A stretch of DNA of 63,300 nt from Xenophilus azovorans DSM 13620 (lineage in GTDB: Bacteria; Pseudomonadota; Gammaproteobacteria; Burkholderiales; Burkholderiaceae_C), in NCBI RefSeq assembly GCF_000745855.1, contig NZ_JQKD01000036.1, positions 1 to 63,300 of the forward strand. Direction: 5' to 3'. How positions within the stretch are numbered: position 1 is the first letter of the stretch; each line of letters starts with the position of its first letter. Under the pieces are notes generated by a model that was not told the DNA's origin, did no database searches, and was given only the letters and a program-made list of their open reading frames with translations. Positions 10,101 to 18,259 of this stretch are shown piece by piece. Position numbers and translations under genes: made by a program.

Positions 10101-11042
10101 ATGCGGAAGCTGGACCTCCATGCGTTGAGATGCCTGTGCGTACTGGTCGAGCAGTCCCACGTCTCCCGGGCGGCGGAGCAGCTGGGCATCAGCCAGCCGG
10201 CCATGAGCACGGCCCTGGGCCAGTTGCGCGAGGCCTTCGGCGACCCGCTGCTGGTGCGCACGGGCAGGGGCATGGCGCCCACACCCAACGCGCTGCGGCT
10301 GGCGACCAGCGCCCGCGCCGCGCTGGACCTGCTGCACGAGGCCGTGGCCATGACGCAGGCCTTCGATCCGGCCACCGCCGAGACGGTGTTCCGCATCAGC
10401 GCCACCGAGTCGGTCGGCTTCCTGCTGATGCCGCGGCTCACGCGGGCGCTGCAGCGGCTCGCGCCCTCGGTGCGGCTGGTGCTCAGCCCTTCCGAGCCGG
10501 CGCGGCTGCGCGAGCAACTGGAGGAAGGCCGCGCCGACCTGGTGGCCGGCTTCCTGCCCGATCCGCCGGGCGCCCTGTACGAGGCCACGCTCTACGAGCA
10601 GGAGCTGCGCGTGGTCGCGTCGCGCGGGCATCCCCGCATCCGCGGCTCGCTCTCGGCCGAGCAGTTCCTGGAGGAGCGGCACGTGCGCTACCAGCCGCTG
10701 CATGGCGAATCGACCATCGAGCGGCGCGTGGACGAGGCCTTCTCGGCGCAGGGCCGGGTGCGCCGCGTGGCCGTGACGGTGCCCTCCGCGCTGGCCTCGG
10801 CGCCGATCGTCGCCGCCTCGGCCCATCTCGCCACGCTCACGCGCGCGGTCGCCGAACACGCCGCCCGCGCCGACGCGCTGCAGGTGCTGGTGCCGCCGCT
10901 GCCGCTCGGGCCGGTGCGGGTGTCGCTGTTCTGGCACGAGCGCACGCATGCGAGCGCCGCTCACGTCTGGCTGCGCCGGGTGATCCGGCGGCTGTTCCAT
11001 GGACAAGGGACATCGGCCAGGGGAACCATCGCCTCAGGCTGA
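10101..11042 (+). CDS. LysR-family transcriptional regulator
   Basis: The 313-residue protein has an N-terminal winged helix-turn-helix (SHVSRAAEQLGISQPAMSTA, about residues 18-37) and a C-terminal type 2 periplasmic-binding-like effector domain. LysR regulators normally control the divergent neighbour and themselves, which points to the cupin and Bug genes. The inducer is unknown. The 3' end overlaps the convergent hydrolase gene by 9 bp. Confidence 0.93.
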   Translation: MRKLDLHALRCLCVLVEQSHVSRAAEQLGISQPAMSTALGQLREAFGDPLLVRTGRGMAPTPNALRLATSARAALDLLHEAVAMTQAFDPATAETVFRISATESVGFLLMPRLTRALQRLAPSVRLVLSPSEPARLREQLEEGRADLVAGFLPDPPGALYEATLYEQELRVVASRGHPRIRGSLSAEQFLEERHVRYQPLHGESTIERRVDEAFSAQGRVRRVAVTVPSALASAPIVAASAHLATLTRAVAEHAARADALQVLVPPLPLGPVRVSLFWHERTHASAAHVWLRRVIRRLFHGQGTSARGTIASG

Positions 11043-11774
11043 GAGCTGCGAGGCGAGGAACTGCACGATGCTCTCGAGCCGGCGCCCGGCCGGATTGAGA
11101 TGCCCGCCCGGGTAGACCAGCATGTGCTTGTCGGTGCAGGCCAGCGCATCGAACAGCTCGAACTGGCCCTCGCGCGTGAAGACCTCGTCGTCCCACTGCA
11201 GCGAGAACAGCGTGGGACAGCGCACCTGCCGGGCATCCGCCGCCAGCCGCGCGCCGTGCACGCGCGAGGTGCCCCACATGCCGATGGCCGCAGCGCGGAT
11301 GCCGCCGCACGCGGCCAGCAAGGGCAGCCCGTACGCCGTACCCATCGACAGGCCGTAGTAGCCCACCCGATCCGCATCCACCTCCGGCAGCGCACGCAGC
11401 GTCTCCAGCGTGCACAGCCAGTCCTCGACCATCGGCTCGACGCTGCCGCCCTGCTCCCACAACCGGCGGAACTCGTCGCGCACCTCGAGCGGCGCCGCGG
11501 CGTCGCGGCGCCGCTCGCCGTGCACGGGCCCGTCGATGGCGGCCACGGCGAAGCCGCATCGCCCCACGAGCGTGGGCAGCACGTCGGTGACGAAGGCGGA
11601 CCGCTTGTCGCCGGAGCCGCCGTGGCCCACCAGCACCAGGGGCCGGCCGAGGGCGCGCGCCGGCAGCCACAGGGCAGCGGGCACGCTGCGCCCGGCACTG
11701 GAAACGACGAGCGAGCGCTCGACGATGTCGAAGGCGGGGGCGCGGGAGGAACTGGCAGGGCCATCGCAGGGCAT
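11034..11774 (-). CDS. Alpha/beta hydrolase (dienelactone hydrolase-like)
   Basis: The 246-residue protein has the alpha/beta hydrolase core: the oxyanion region VLVGHGGSGDKRS, the nucleophile elbow GLSMG, an acidic residue in the WDDEVF loop and a histidine in YPGGHLNP. The substrate is unknown. I chose ATG 11774 (MPCDGPASS) rather than a longer frame to 11876, because the extra 34 residues are basic, lack domain character and would approach the lipoprotein start. Confidence 0.82.
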   Translation of the reverse strand: MPCDGPASSSRAPAFDIVERSLVVSSAGRSVPAALWLPARALGRPLVLVGHGGSGDKRSAFVTDVLPTLVGRCGFAVAAIDGPVHGERRRDAAAPLEVRDEFRRLWEQGGSVEPMVEDWLCTLETLRALPEVDADRVGYYGLSMGTAYGLPLLAACGGIRAAAIGMWGTSRVHGARLAADARQVRCPTLFSLQWDDEVFTREGQFELFDALACTDKHMLVYPGGHLNPAGRRLESIVQFLASQLSA

Positions 11775-11887
11775 GGACGCATCATTGCGACGCGGCCCCG
11801 TCCGGACAAGGCGGCAGGCGCGATACGGATATCCGCTTTTCCCGATAGCGCGGAACGCCTCCGCCGCCACGAGCACAATGCGGGCCC

Positions 11888-12262
11888 ATGCCTTGCGCTC
11901 CCCTTTCCCGTCTCCGCGGCTTCGCCCTAGCCTGCTGCATGCTGCCGGCGTTCGGCTCGCTCACCGGCTGCGCCGTCGTCACGGTGGCCGGCGCGGCGGT
12001 GAGCGTGGGCGCCGGCGCCGTCGGCCTGGCGGCCGATGCCGCCATCGGCACCGCGAAGCTCACCGGCAAGGCCGTGGGCGCGGCGGTCGATGCCGTCAGC
12101 GACAAGGACGACCACAGCGGCATCAGCGTGCGCTTCCGCGAGCCCACCGCGGCCGACCGCGAGAAGCGCCGCCTGGCCGAGCAGCAGGCCGAGGAAGAGG
12201 ACCGCCGGGCGGCTGCACAGCAGCAACAGCAACAGCAGATGCAGGAAGAACGGCAGCCATGA
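11888..12262 (+). CDS. Small lipoprotein
   Basis: The 124-residue protein has a lipoprotein signal with the lipobox LTGC at about residues 25-28. A Gly/Ala/Val-rich segment follows (VVTVAGAAVSVGAG...AKLTGKAVGAA), then a charged, glutamine-rich tail. It resembles a family of short Burkholderiales lipoproteins of unknown role. Its stop codon overlaps the mnmH start by 4 bp (ATGA), so the two are translationally coupled, although no functional link is known. Confidence 0.8.
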   Translation: MPCAPLSRLRGFALACCMLPAFGSLTGCAVVTVAGAAVSVGAGAVGLAADAAIGTAKLTGKAVGAAVDAVSDKDDHSGISVRFREPTAADREKRRLAEQQAEEEDRRAAAQQQQQQQMQEERQP

Positions 12263-13308
12263 GCACCCGCGGCCCGGTGCGCGTCGCCGACATCGGCGCC
12301 TTCGACGCACTCATCGACGCGCGCTCACCCTCCGAGTTCACGCTGGACCACATCCCCGGCGCCATCAACTGCCCGGTGCTGGACGACGAGGAGCGCCGCA
12401 TCGTCGGCACGCTCTATCACCAGACCGGCGCCTTCGAGGCGCGGCGCATCGGCGGCGCGTTCGTCGCGGCCAACCTGGCGCGGCACCTGCGCGAGCACTT
12501 CGCCGACCGGCCTGCGAACTGGAAGCCGCTGGTCTACTGCTGGCGCGGCGGGCTGCGCAGCGGCTCGATGGTGGCGTGGATGCGCCTGGTGGGCTGGGAC
12601 GCGCAGCAACTCGCCGGCGGCTACAAGAGCTGGCGCCGCCACGTCATCGACCGCATTGCCGAACGCTGCCCGCAACTGCCGCTGGTGGTGGTCTGCGGCG
12701 CCACGGGCAGCGCCAAGACGCGGCTGCTGCACCGGATGGAGACCCTGGGCGCGCAGGTGCTGGACCTGGAAGGCATGGCCCGGCACCGCGGCTCCCTGCT
12801 CGGCGCGTGGCGCGGCGTGCCGCAGCCGTCGCAGAAGCACTTCGAGACGCTGCTGGCCGGCAGGCTGGACGGCTTCGACCTGGCGCGTCCCGTCTTCGTG
12901 GAGGGCGAGAGCCCCCGCATCGGCCGCATCGCCCTGCCGCCCGAGCTGGTGGAGCGCATGCGCGCTGCGCCGGTCGTCGAGGTGCAGGCCACGCCCGAGG
13001 CACGGCTGGCCTACCTGCTGCGCGACTATGCCGACCTCGGCGAGGACCGCGAGGCGCTGGCCGCGCTGATGGCGCACTTCAAGGAAGCGCAGGGCAAGGA
13101 GACGGTCGCGCGCTGGCAGGGCTGGGCGCGCGAGGGCGACATGGCTTCCCTCTTCGCCGAGCTGATGGCGCTGCACTACGACCCGCACTACGAGCGGTCG
13201 CAGTCGCGGCACTTCGCCCGCTGGCAAGAGCGTGCCGGCGTGGCGGCGGAAGACCTGTCCGAAGCGGCGCTGCCGGCGCTGGCGCAGCGGCTGCTCGCCG
13301 GCCGCTGA
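12259..13308 (+). CDS. mnmH: tRNA 2-selenouridine synthase MnmH (SelU)
   Basis: The 349-residue enzyme replaces the sulfur of 2-thiouridine at tRNA wobble position 34 with selenium, using selenophosphate from SelD, through a geranylated intermediate. The N-terminal rhodanese domain (about 1-125) carries the catalytic loop YCWRGGLRS. The C-terminal P-loop domain starts with GATGSAKTRLL, where Ala stands at the position usually occupied by the last Gly of a Walker A motif. The gene is tail-to-tail with the selD operon (4 bp between its stop and the GNAT stop) and overlaps the lipoprotein gene by 4 bp. Confidence 0.94.
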   Translation: MSTRGPVRVADIGAFDALIDARSPSEFTLDHIPGAINCPVLDDEERRIVGTLYHQTGAFEARRIGGAFVAANLARHLREHFADRPANWKPLVYCWRGGLRSGSMVAWMRLVGWDAQQLAGGYKSWRRHVIDRIAERCPQLPLVVVCGATGSAKTRLLHRMETLGAQVLDLEGMARHRGSLLGAWRGVPQPSQKHFETLLAGRLDGFDLARPVFVEGESPRIGRIALPPELVERMRAAPVVEVQATPEARLAYLLRDYADLGEDREALAALMAHFKEAQGKETVARWQGWAREGDMASLFAELMALHYDPHYERSQSRHFARWQERAGVAAEDLSEAALPALAQRLLAGR

Positions 13309-13312
13309 AACC

Positions 13313-13780
13313 CTAGCCGAGCCGCTTTCGCATCAGCGCGTTGTGCAGCGTCACGCCGCGCCGCACCGGCCGCTGGCGCCGCACCACCACGAAGCCGTGG
13401 CGGGCGAAGAAGGGCTCGGCCGTGGCGCTCACGTCGGCATGCAGCTCGGCCAGGCCCCGGCGCGCCGCTTCCTCGTGGAGGCACGCCATCAGCCGCGTAC
13501 CGATGCGCCGGCGCGGGTGCTCGCCCGAGACGAAGAAATGGTCGATGTGCCCGTCGGCCTGAACGTCGGCATAGCCCACGATGCCCTCGTCCAGCACGGC
13601 GACGAAGGGCTGGTTGCGGCGCATGCGCTCGGCCCAGGCAGCAAGGTCCGCGTCTTCCGGCGCCCAGGCGTCGATCTGCTCGGGCGTGTAGTCGCGGGCG
13701 GCGATCGTGCGGATGGCCGAGCGGTGGACGCGCAGCAGTGCGGCCTCGTCACCCTCGCGAAAGGCGCGGATCGCCAGCAC
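13313..13780 (-). CDS. GNAT-family N-acetyltransferase
   Basis: The 155-residue protein has the GNAT fold: an N-terminal LAIRAFREGDEAALLRVHR, a central VLDEGIVGYADVQADGHIDHFFV strand pair, the acetyl-CoA loop HPRRRIGTRLM (R/Q-x-x-G-x-G/A pattern) and a FFARHGF terminal motif. The substrate cannot be predicted. A GTG start at 13780-13778 fits the domain and lies 8 bp after the selD stop, so it is probably the last gene of the selD operon. Confidence 0.85.
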   Translation of the reverse strand: MLAIRAFREGDEAALLRVHRSAIRTIAARDYTPEQIDAWAPEDADLAAWAERMRRNQPFVAVLDEGIVGYADVQADGHIDHFFVSGEHPRRRIGTRLMACLHEEAARRGLAELHADVSATAEPFFARHGFVVVRRQRPVRRGVTLHNALMRKRLG

Positions 13781-13788
13781 GGGCGGCC

Positions 13789-14850
13789 TCAATCGACCAA
13801 CACCCGCGCCGCGCCGGCCTCCATGCGGCCGACCACCGCCGCCTCGCCGAAGCCATCCCGAGCGAAGAGCGCCAGCACCTCGTCCACCGCTTCCGGCGCG
13901 CAGGCCGCCAGCAGGCCGCCGGAGGTCTGCGGATCGGTCAGCAGTGCACGCAGCGTCGCGTCGCCTTCGACCTTGCCGTCCACCGCATCGCCGTACGAGG
14001 CCCAGTTGCGGCCCGATGCGCCGGTGACGACGCCGCGCGCGGCCAGCGCCTGCACGCCCGGCAGCCAGCGCAGTGCATCGCTGTCGATGCGGGCCGTGAG
14101 CCCGGCGCCGCGCGCCAGCTCCAGCGTGTGGCCGAGCAGGCCGAAGCCGGTCACGTCGGTCAGCGCATGCACGCCGCCCAGGCGCGCCAGCTCGGTGCCG
14201 GGCCGGTTGAGCTGGGTGGTCGCCCTGATCATCGCGGCGTAGCCCGCGGCGTCCAGTTCGTTCTTCTTCAACGCTGCCGAGAGGATGCCCACGCCCAGCG
14301 GCTTGCCGAGCACCAGCACGTCGCCCGCCTGCGCGGTGGCGTTGCGCTTGAGGTGCGCCGGATCGACCACGCCGATGCCCACCAGCCCGTAGATCGGCTC
14401 GACGGAATCGATGGAGTGGCCGCCCGCCAGCGGGATGCCCGCTTCGCGGCAGATGGACTCGCCGCCTTCGAGGATCTTGGCGATGGTCTCGTGCGGCAGC
14501 ACGTTGATGGGCATGCCGACGATCGCCAGCGCCATCAGCGGCCGCGCGCCCATGGCGTACAGGTCCGACAGCGCATTGGTCGCGGCGATGCGGCCGAAGT
14601 CGCGCGGGTCGTCCACGATGGGCATGAAGAAGTCGGTGGTGGCGACGATGGCCTGCCGGTCGTCGAGCCGATAGACGGCCGCGTCGTCGGCCGTCTCGCT
14701 GCCCACCAGCAGGTCGGGGAAGACCATCGGCGGCAGGCTGCTCTTCGCCAGCAGCGCGGACAGCACGCCGGGCGCGATCTTGCAGCCGCAGCCGCCGCCG
14801 TGCGAGAGGGAGGTGAGTCGGGGGGCAACAGGTGTGGTTTCGGAAGTCAT
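13789..14850 (-). CDS. selD: Selenide, water dikinase (selenophosphate synthase)
   Basis: The 353-residue enzyme makes selenophosphate from selenide and ATP, the selenium donor for selenocysteine (selA, selB and selC are in this window) and for 2-selenouridine (mnmH). The catalytic loop SHGGGCGCKI is at residues 16-25; Cys21 and Lys24 correspond to the essential Cys17 and Lys20 of the E. coli enzyme. Cys, not selenocysteine, is encoded. ATP-binding segments DDAAVYRLDD and GGHSID follow. It starts 9 bp after the ferritin-like gene and is followed 8 bp later by the GNAT gene. Confidence 0.97.
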   Translation of the reverse strand: MTSETTPVAPRLTSLSHGGGCGCKIAPGVLSALLAKSSLPPMVFPDLLVGSETADDAAVYRLDDRQAIVATTDFFMPIVDDPRDFGRIAATNALSDLYAMGARPLMALAIVGMPINVLPHETIAKILEGGESICREAGIPLAGGHSIDSVEPIYGLVGIGVVDPAHLKRNATAQAGDVLVLGKPLGVGILSAALKKNELDAAGYAAMIRATTQLNRPGTELARLGGVHALTDVTGFGLLGHTLELARGAGLTARIDSDALRWLPGVQALAARGVVTGASGRNWASYGDAVDGKVEGDATLRALLTDPQTSGGLLAACAPEAVDEVLALFARDGFGEAAVVGRMEAGAARVLVD

Positions 14851-14859
14851 GGAAACGGA

Positions 14860-16080
14860 CTACATGAAATTGCGGGTGTGCAGTGCCGACAGGCGCTCGG
14901 CCTCGCCGCGCGCGAAGCCCAGGCGCAGCAGCCGGGTGAAGCGGCCGTCGGCCATCTCGCGCATGAGCTGCTGCACGCGCTCGAAGCCCTGGCGCACGGC
15001 CTCGGGCGCGAGACTGCCGGCGCCGATGAGGATGAGCGCATCGAACACCTCCTCGTTCAGGCCGGCGGTGCCCGCCAGGCTGTCGTGCCGCTGCTCCACC
15101 GCCTGCGCCAGGCGGCCGCGCAGGGCCGGCTCGCCCTGCAGCCGGTGCAGCAGGTGCGACATGCCCAGCGCCACGTGCCGCGCCTCGTCGCGCGCCGCCA
15201 GCTTCGCGATCTGGCGCGTCAGCGGGTCGGGCGCGTGGGCCGCGAGGAAGTGCAGCAGGTTGACGAAGGTGCCCTCGCCCAGCACCGAGAGCAGGAAGCC
15301 GGCGACGGAGAAATCCGGCTCGTCCAGCAGGCTCTTGAGCGAGGCCTGTCCGCCGGCGGTGGACAGGGCCGGCTCGCCGCCGCCTGCGCGGATGCGCCGC
15401 GTGAACACGTCGATGTGCCGCGCCTCGTCGGCCACCTGGATCGCCAGCGCCGCCTGCAATTCCCGGTAGTGCGGGTGGATCTGGCCGAGGAAGCGCGCCG
15501 GCACCAGCAGCGCGGCGTTCTCGTTCTCGACCATGTAGGTCATCACCTGGCGGATCGCGGCCTCGACCTCGGGCGGGTGCGTGAATTCGACATCCCAGTC
15601 CAGCGCGGTCTCGGGGTCCCACTGCGCGCTCACGGCCTGGGCATAGAGTTCGGCGGCGTTGTCGGCCCAGACCTCTTCCCTGCGGTCCAGCCGGAAGGCG
15701 AAGGCCGGCGAGCCGGCCTCGACCCGCGCGCCGCGCGCGGCCAGGCCCCAGGCGGGATCGGCCTGCGGCAGCACGGCGCCGGGCGCGCGCGGGTCGGCAT
15801 GGCCGGTGCGGGCGGCGTCGCGCCAGCGGCCGGCCTCGGCGCTGCCGCGCGTCACGCGGGCGGCGCCGTGCGCGTCGTCTTCCCACGCCAGCGCATGGCC
15901 CTGCGCACGGCACCAGTCGGCGAGCTGCGCCTGCCAGCCGGGCGAGCGGCCCGTCACGCGCAGCGGCTCGCCGTCGGGCAGCGCCGCCAGCGCATGCTTG
16001 ACCAGCAGGTGCGCGCCGGCGTCGAAGCCCAGCGACTCAATATCGATAGCCGTCGGCGACGATGTTTCCGCGGTCGTCAT
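14860..16080 (-). CDS. TusA-like domain fused to a di-iron ferritin-like domain
   Basis: The 406-residue protein has two parts. Residues 12-65 resemble a TusA/SirA-like sulfur-carrier fold (IESLGFDAGAHLLVKHAL, then LPDGEPLRV, and ADWCRAQGHAL, which aligns with the conserved C-x(4)-GH). The catalytic CPxP of TusA is replaced by residues around FDAG, so the usual active cysteine is missing. From about residue 160 a four-helix ferritin-like domain carries a full set of carboxylate/histidine ligands: ENENA, DEARHIDVF, GEGTF and DEARHVALG. Such centres often activate oxygen. It overlaps the upstream PhnD-like gene by 44 bp and precedes selD by 9 bp. Domain calls are by eye; the function is unknown. 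Confidence 0.72.
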   Translation of the reverse strand: MTTAETSSPTAIDIESLGFDAGAHLLVKHALAALPDGEPLRVTGRSPGWQAQLADWCRAQGHALAWEDDAHGAARVTRGSAEAGRWRDAARTGHADPRAPGAVLPQADPAWGLAARGARVEAGSPAFAFRLDRREEVWADNAAELYAQAVSAQWDPETALDWDVEFTHPPEVEAAIRQVMTYMVENENAALLVPARFLGQIHPHYRELQAALAIQVADEARHIDVFTRRIRAGGGEPALSTAGGQASLKSLLDEPDFSVAGFLLSVLGEGTFVNLLHFLAAHAPDPLTRQIAKLAARDEARHVALGMSHLLHRLQGEPALRGRLAQAVEQRHDSLAGTAGLNEEVFDALILIGAGSLAPEAVRQGFERVQQLMREMADGRFTRLLRLGFARGEAERLSALHTRNFM

Positions 16081-16903
16081 AGAAGCCCTGCTCGGTGGCC
16101 GCGCGCTCCAGCAGCCGGAAGCCGTTGGCGCGGCCGGGACGCCACTGGCGCAGGCCCTCCAGCTCCAGCAGCGGGCGCACCTGCGCGTCGTTCCAGTCCA
16201 TCGCCAGCAGCAACTCGGCGAAGCGGCGCGACGCCTCGGCGTCCACGCCGGGGCTCACCGTCATCGTGCAGTGGTCGTACAGGCCCGTGGTCGCCAGCAC
16301 GCGCGTGCCGCCGGCGGGGAGCGTGCCTTCCTTGGCGAAGGCGCGGTGGTTGCCGGCGATCATCCAGCTCGCCGCCACCTCGCCGGCCAGCAGGGCGACG
16401 GCCGCGTCGCGCTCGCCGCCGATGTGGTCGCCGTGCTTGCCGCCGAGCACGTCGAAGCGGCGCACCTCGTAGTCCTTGCCCGGCGCGAGGCCGCCTTCGT
16501 GCTGCAGGTGGTCCAGCGGGATCAGCGTGGCCTGCGGCGAATCGATGGCGCCGAAGCCCACCACCTTGCCCTTCAGGTCGGCCAGCGACTGCACCTGGCT
16601 GTCGGCCTTGACCACCAGCACCGACTGCAGGTCCTGGTCGGTGTCGCGCATCACCAGCGACTGCACCGCCTGACCGCGCGCGCGGGCCATGCGGTCGGCG
16701 CGCACCCAGGCCAGCGGCGAGTTCCAGGCGAAGGCGATGTCGCCCTCGAACTGCGCCTCCACCTGCGTCTCGTAGTTGGAGTAGAGGATGTAGTCCATCG
16801 CGAAGCCGCGCTCGCCCAGGTAGCTCTTGAAGCCTTCCCAGATGGTGACGACCTTGGGCGCGTAGGCGACGGCGCCGAGCAGGAGGGGTTGGGGCTGGGG
16901 CAT
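16037..16903 (-). CDS. PhnD-like substrate-binding protein without signal peptide
   Basis: The 288-residue protein has the type 2 periplasmic-binding fold of the PhnD/SsuA group: LLLGAVAYAPKVVTIWEGF at the start, AFAWNSPLAWV, DLKGKVVGFGAIDSPQATL and GERDAAVALLAGEVAASWM. Relatives bind phosphonate, phosphite or sulfonate. It starts directly at the first strand with no hydrophobic signal peptide or lipobox, so it should stay in the cytosol, and no ABC permease or ATPase gene is adjacent. It may bind or chemically process a small oxyanion or organic compound. It starts 4 bp after the acyl-CoA dehydrogenase-like gene stops, and its 3' end lies inside the next gene. Confidence 0.75.
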   Translation of the reverse strand: MPQPQPLLLGAVAYAPKVVTIWEGFKSYLGERGFAMDYILYSNYETQVEAQFEGDIAFAWNSPLAWVRADRMARARGQAVQSLVMRDTDQDLQSVLVVKADSQVQSLADLKGKVVGFGAIDSPQATLIPLDHLQHEGGLAPGKDYEVRRFDVLGGKHGDHIGGERDAAVALLAGEVAASWMIAGNHRAFAKEGTLPAGGTRVLATTGLYDHCTMTVSPGVDAEASRRFAELLLAMDWNDAQVRPLLELEGLRQWRPGRANGFRLLERAATEQGFYDDRGNIVADGYRY

Positions 16904-16907
16904 GGGT

Positions 16908-18029
16908 TCAGTCCTTCTTGGCGACGGCGTCGCACAAGGCGTTGCCGATGAAGTCGTAGAGCACGTCCGATGTGGGCGCCATGATCGAGGCGGCGCGCGC
17001 GTCGCGGAACAGGCGCTCGATGCCGACGTCCTTGCGGAAGGCCGCCCCGCCGCAGATGCGCATGGCGGTGTCGGTCACTTCCAGCGCGGCCTCGGCGGCA
17101 CTGGCCTTGACCTCCAGCACGCGCAGCATCGTGTCGGCGCGGCCGGCGGCCATGGCGGCGAGCGTGTCGTCGCGCAGCACGCGGGCCTGGTCGGCGCGGA
17201 TCTGCGCGCGGGCCAGGTAGGCGCGCACGGTCGGCAGGTCCGACACGCTGGTGCCGCTCTCCTCGAAGCGGTTCTTCGTGATGTGCGCCGTGGCGCGCGC
17301 CAGCGCGCCGTCCATCGTTCCGATGGAGCACGAGGCGATCAGCGTGGCGAAGACCGGCAGCTCGTCGTTGTTCATCAGCTCGCCGCCGTTGCCGTCCTCG
17401 CCCAGCAGGCACGAGAAGGGGATGCGCACGCCCTCGGCCTTGACGGGCGCCGAGGCGTTGCCGCGCAGGCCCATGCCGTCGAACACCGCGGTGCGCGCGA
17501 GGCCGGGCAGTTGGCTGTCCACCACCCAGATGCTGGAGGCGCCCTCGCCCTGCGTGGGACGCGACGACCAGACGTACGAATCGGCCTCGACGGCCGAGGT
17601 GACCATGCTCTTGAAGCCGTCGAGCACCACGGCGTCGCCCTCGCGCCGCGCCGTTCCCACCGGCGCCCAGAAGTGGCTGCGCGTGCCCACCTCCGACCAG
17701 GCCAGCGTGGTGACGTGCCGGCCGGCCGCGATGGCTTCGCGCAGTTCGCGCCGGCCGTACTTCTCGATCAGCACCGTGCCGGCGTAGTGCATGGTCAGCA
17801 CCATCGCGGTGGAGGGGCAGTCCTGCGCGATGCGCTGCACCGCCTGCGCCGCCTCGGCCAGCCCCAGGCCGAGGCCGCCCACCTCCTTGCTGCTCACCAG
17901 GCCCAGCAGGCCGGCGCGGCCCAGCGCATCGAGCGCCGCGCGCGGGAAGCGCGCCTCGCGGTCGGTGGCCTCGGCGGCCGGCGCGATCACGTCGCGGACG
18001 ATGGGTTCGAGCAAGGACAGGAAGGACAT
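16908..18029 (-). CDS. Acyl-CoA dehydrogenase-fold flavoprotein
   Basis: The 373-residue protein has the full acyl-CoA dehydrogenase architecture: N-terminal helices (FPRAALDALGRAGLLGLVSS), a middle beta domain with TLAWSEVGTRSHFWAP, and C-terminal helices ending with ICGGAAFRKDVGIERLFRDA. The family also includes flavin monooxygenases acting on sulfur compounds (DszC and SfnB types), so dehydrogenation of a CoA thioester is not certain. ATG 18029 gives MSFLSLLEPIVRDV, a normal family start. It is first in a tight co-directional block with the PhnD-like, ferritin-like, selD and GNAT genes. Confidence 0.83.
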   Translation of the reverse strand: MSFLSLLEPIVRDVIAPAAEATDREARFPRAALDALGRAGLLGLVSSKEVGGLGLGLAEAAQAVQRIAQDCPSTAMVLTMHYAGTVLIEKYGRRELREAIAAGRHVTTLAWSEVGTRSHFWAPVGTARREGDAVVLDGFKSMVTSAVEADSYVWSSRPTQGEGASSIWVVDSQLPGLARTAVFDGMGLRGNASAPVKAEGVRIPFSCLLGEDGNGGELMNNDELPVFATLIASCSIGTMDGALARATAHITKNRFEESGTSVSDLPTVRAYLARAQIRADQARVLRDDTLAAMAAGRADTMLRVLEVKASAAEAALEVTDTAMRICGGAAFRKDVGIERLFRDARAASIMAPTSDVLYDFIGNALCDAVAKKD

Positions 18030-18259
18030 GGCAGACAGGCCTTTCACGCAGATCAAGGGACGTTCGCTGCGGCGCCCTGCAGCGGCGGCCGGCCTCGCGC
18101 CCTGGGCATGGAAGGCGCCGACGCGGCCGGTGCGGGGCACGGGCGGCGGCTCGCCTTGCGCGACATCGGTGCAGACCTGCAACGGCGATTCACGAACAGG
18201 AAAAGTGCCGCCGAGGCGGCCACGCGGCATTATGCAGGGGCGGCCCCCGCCGCGCGGCA

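Noticed and set aside
13738-16611. Long plus-strand open frame opposite selD and the ferritin-like gene
   Set aside because: No domain signature; antisense composition typical of GC-rich shadow frames.
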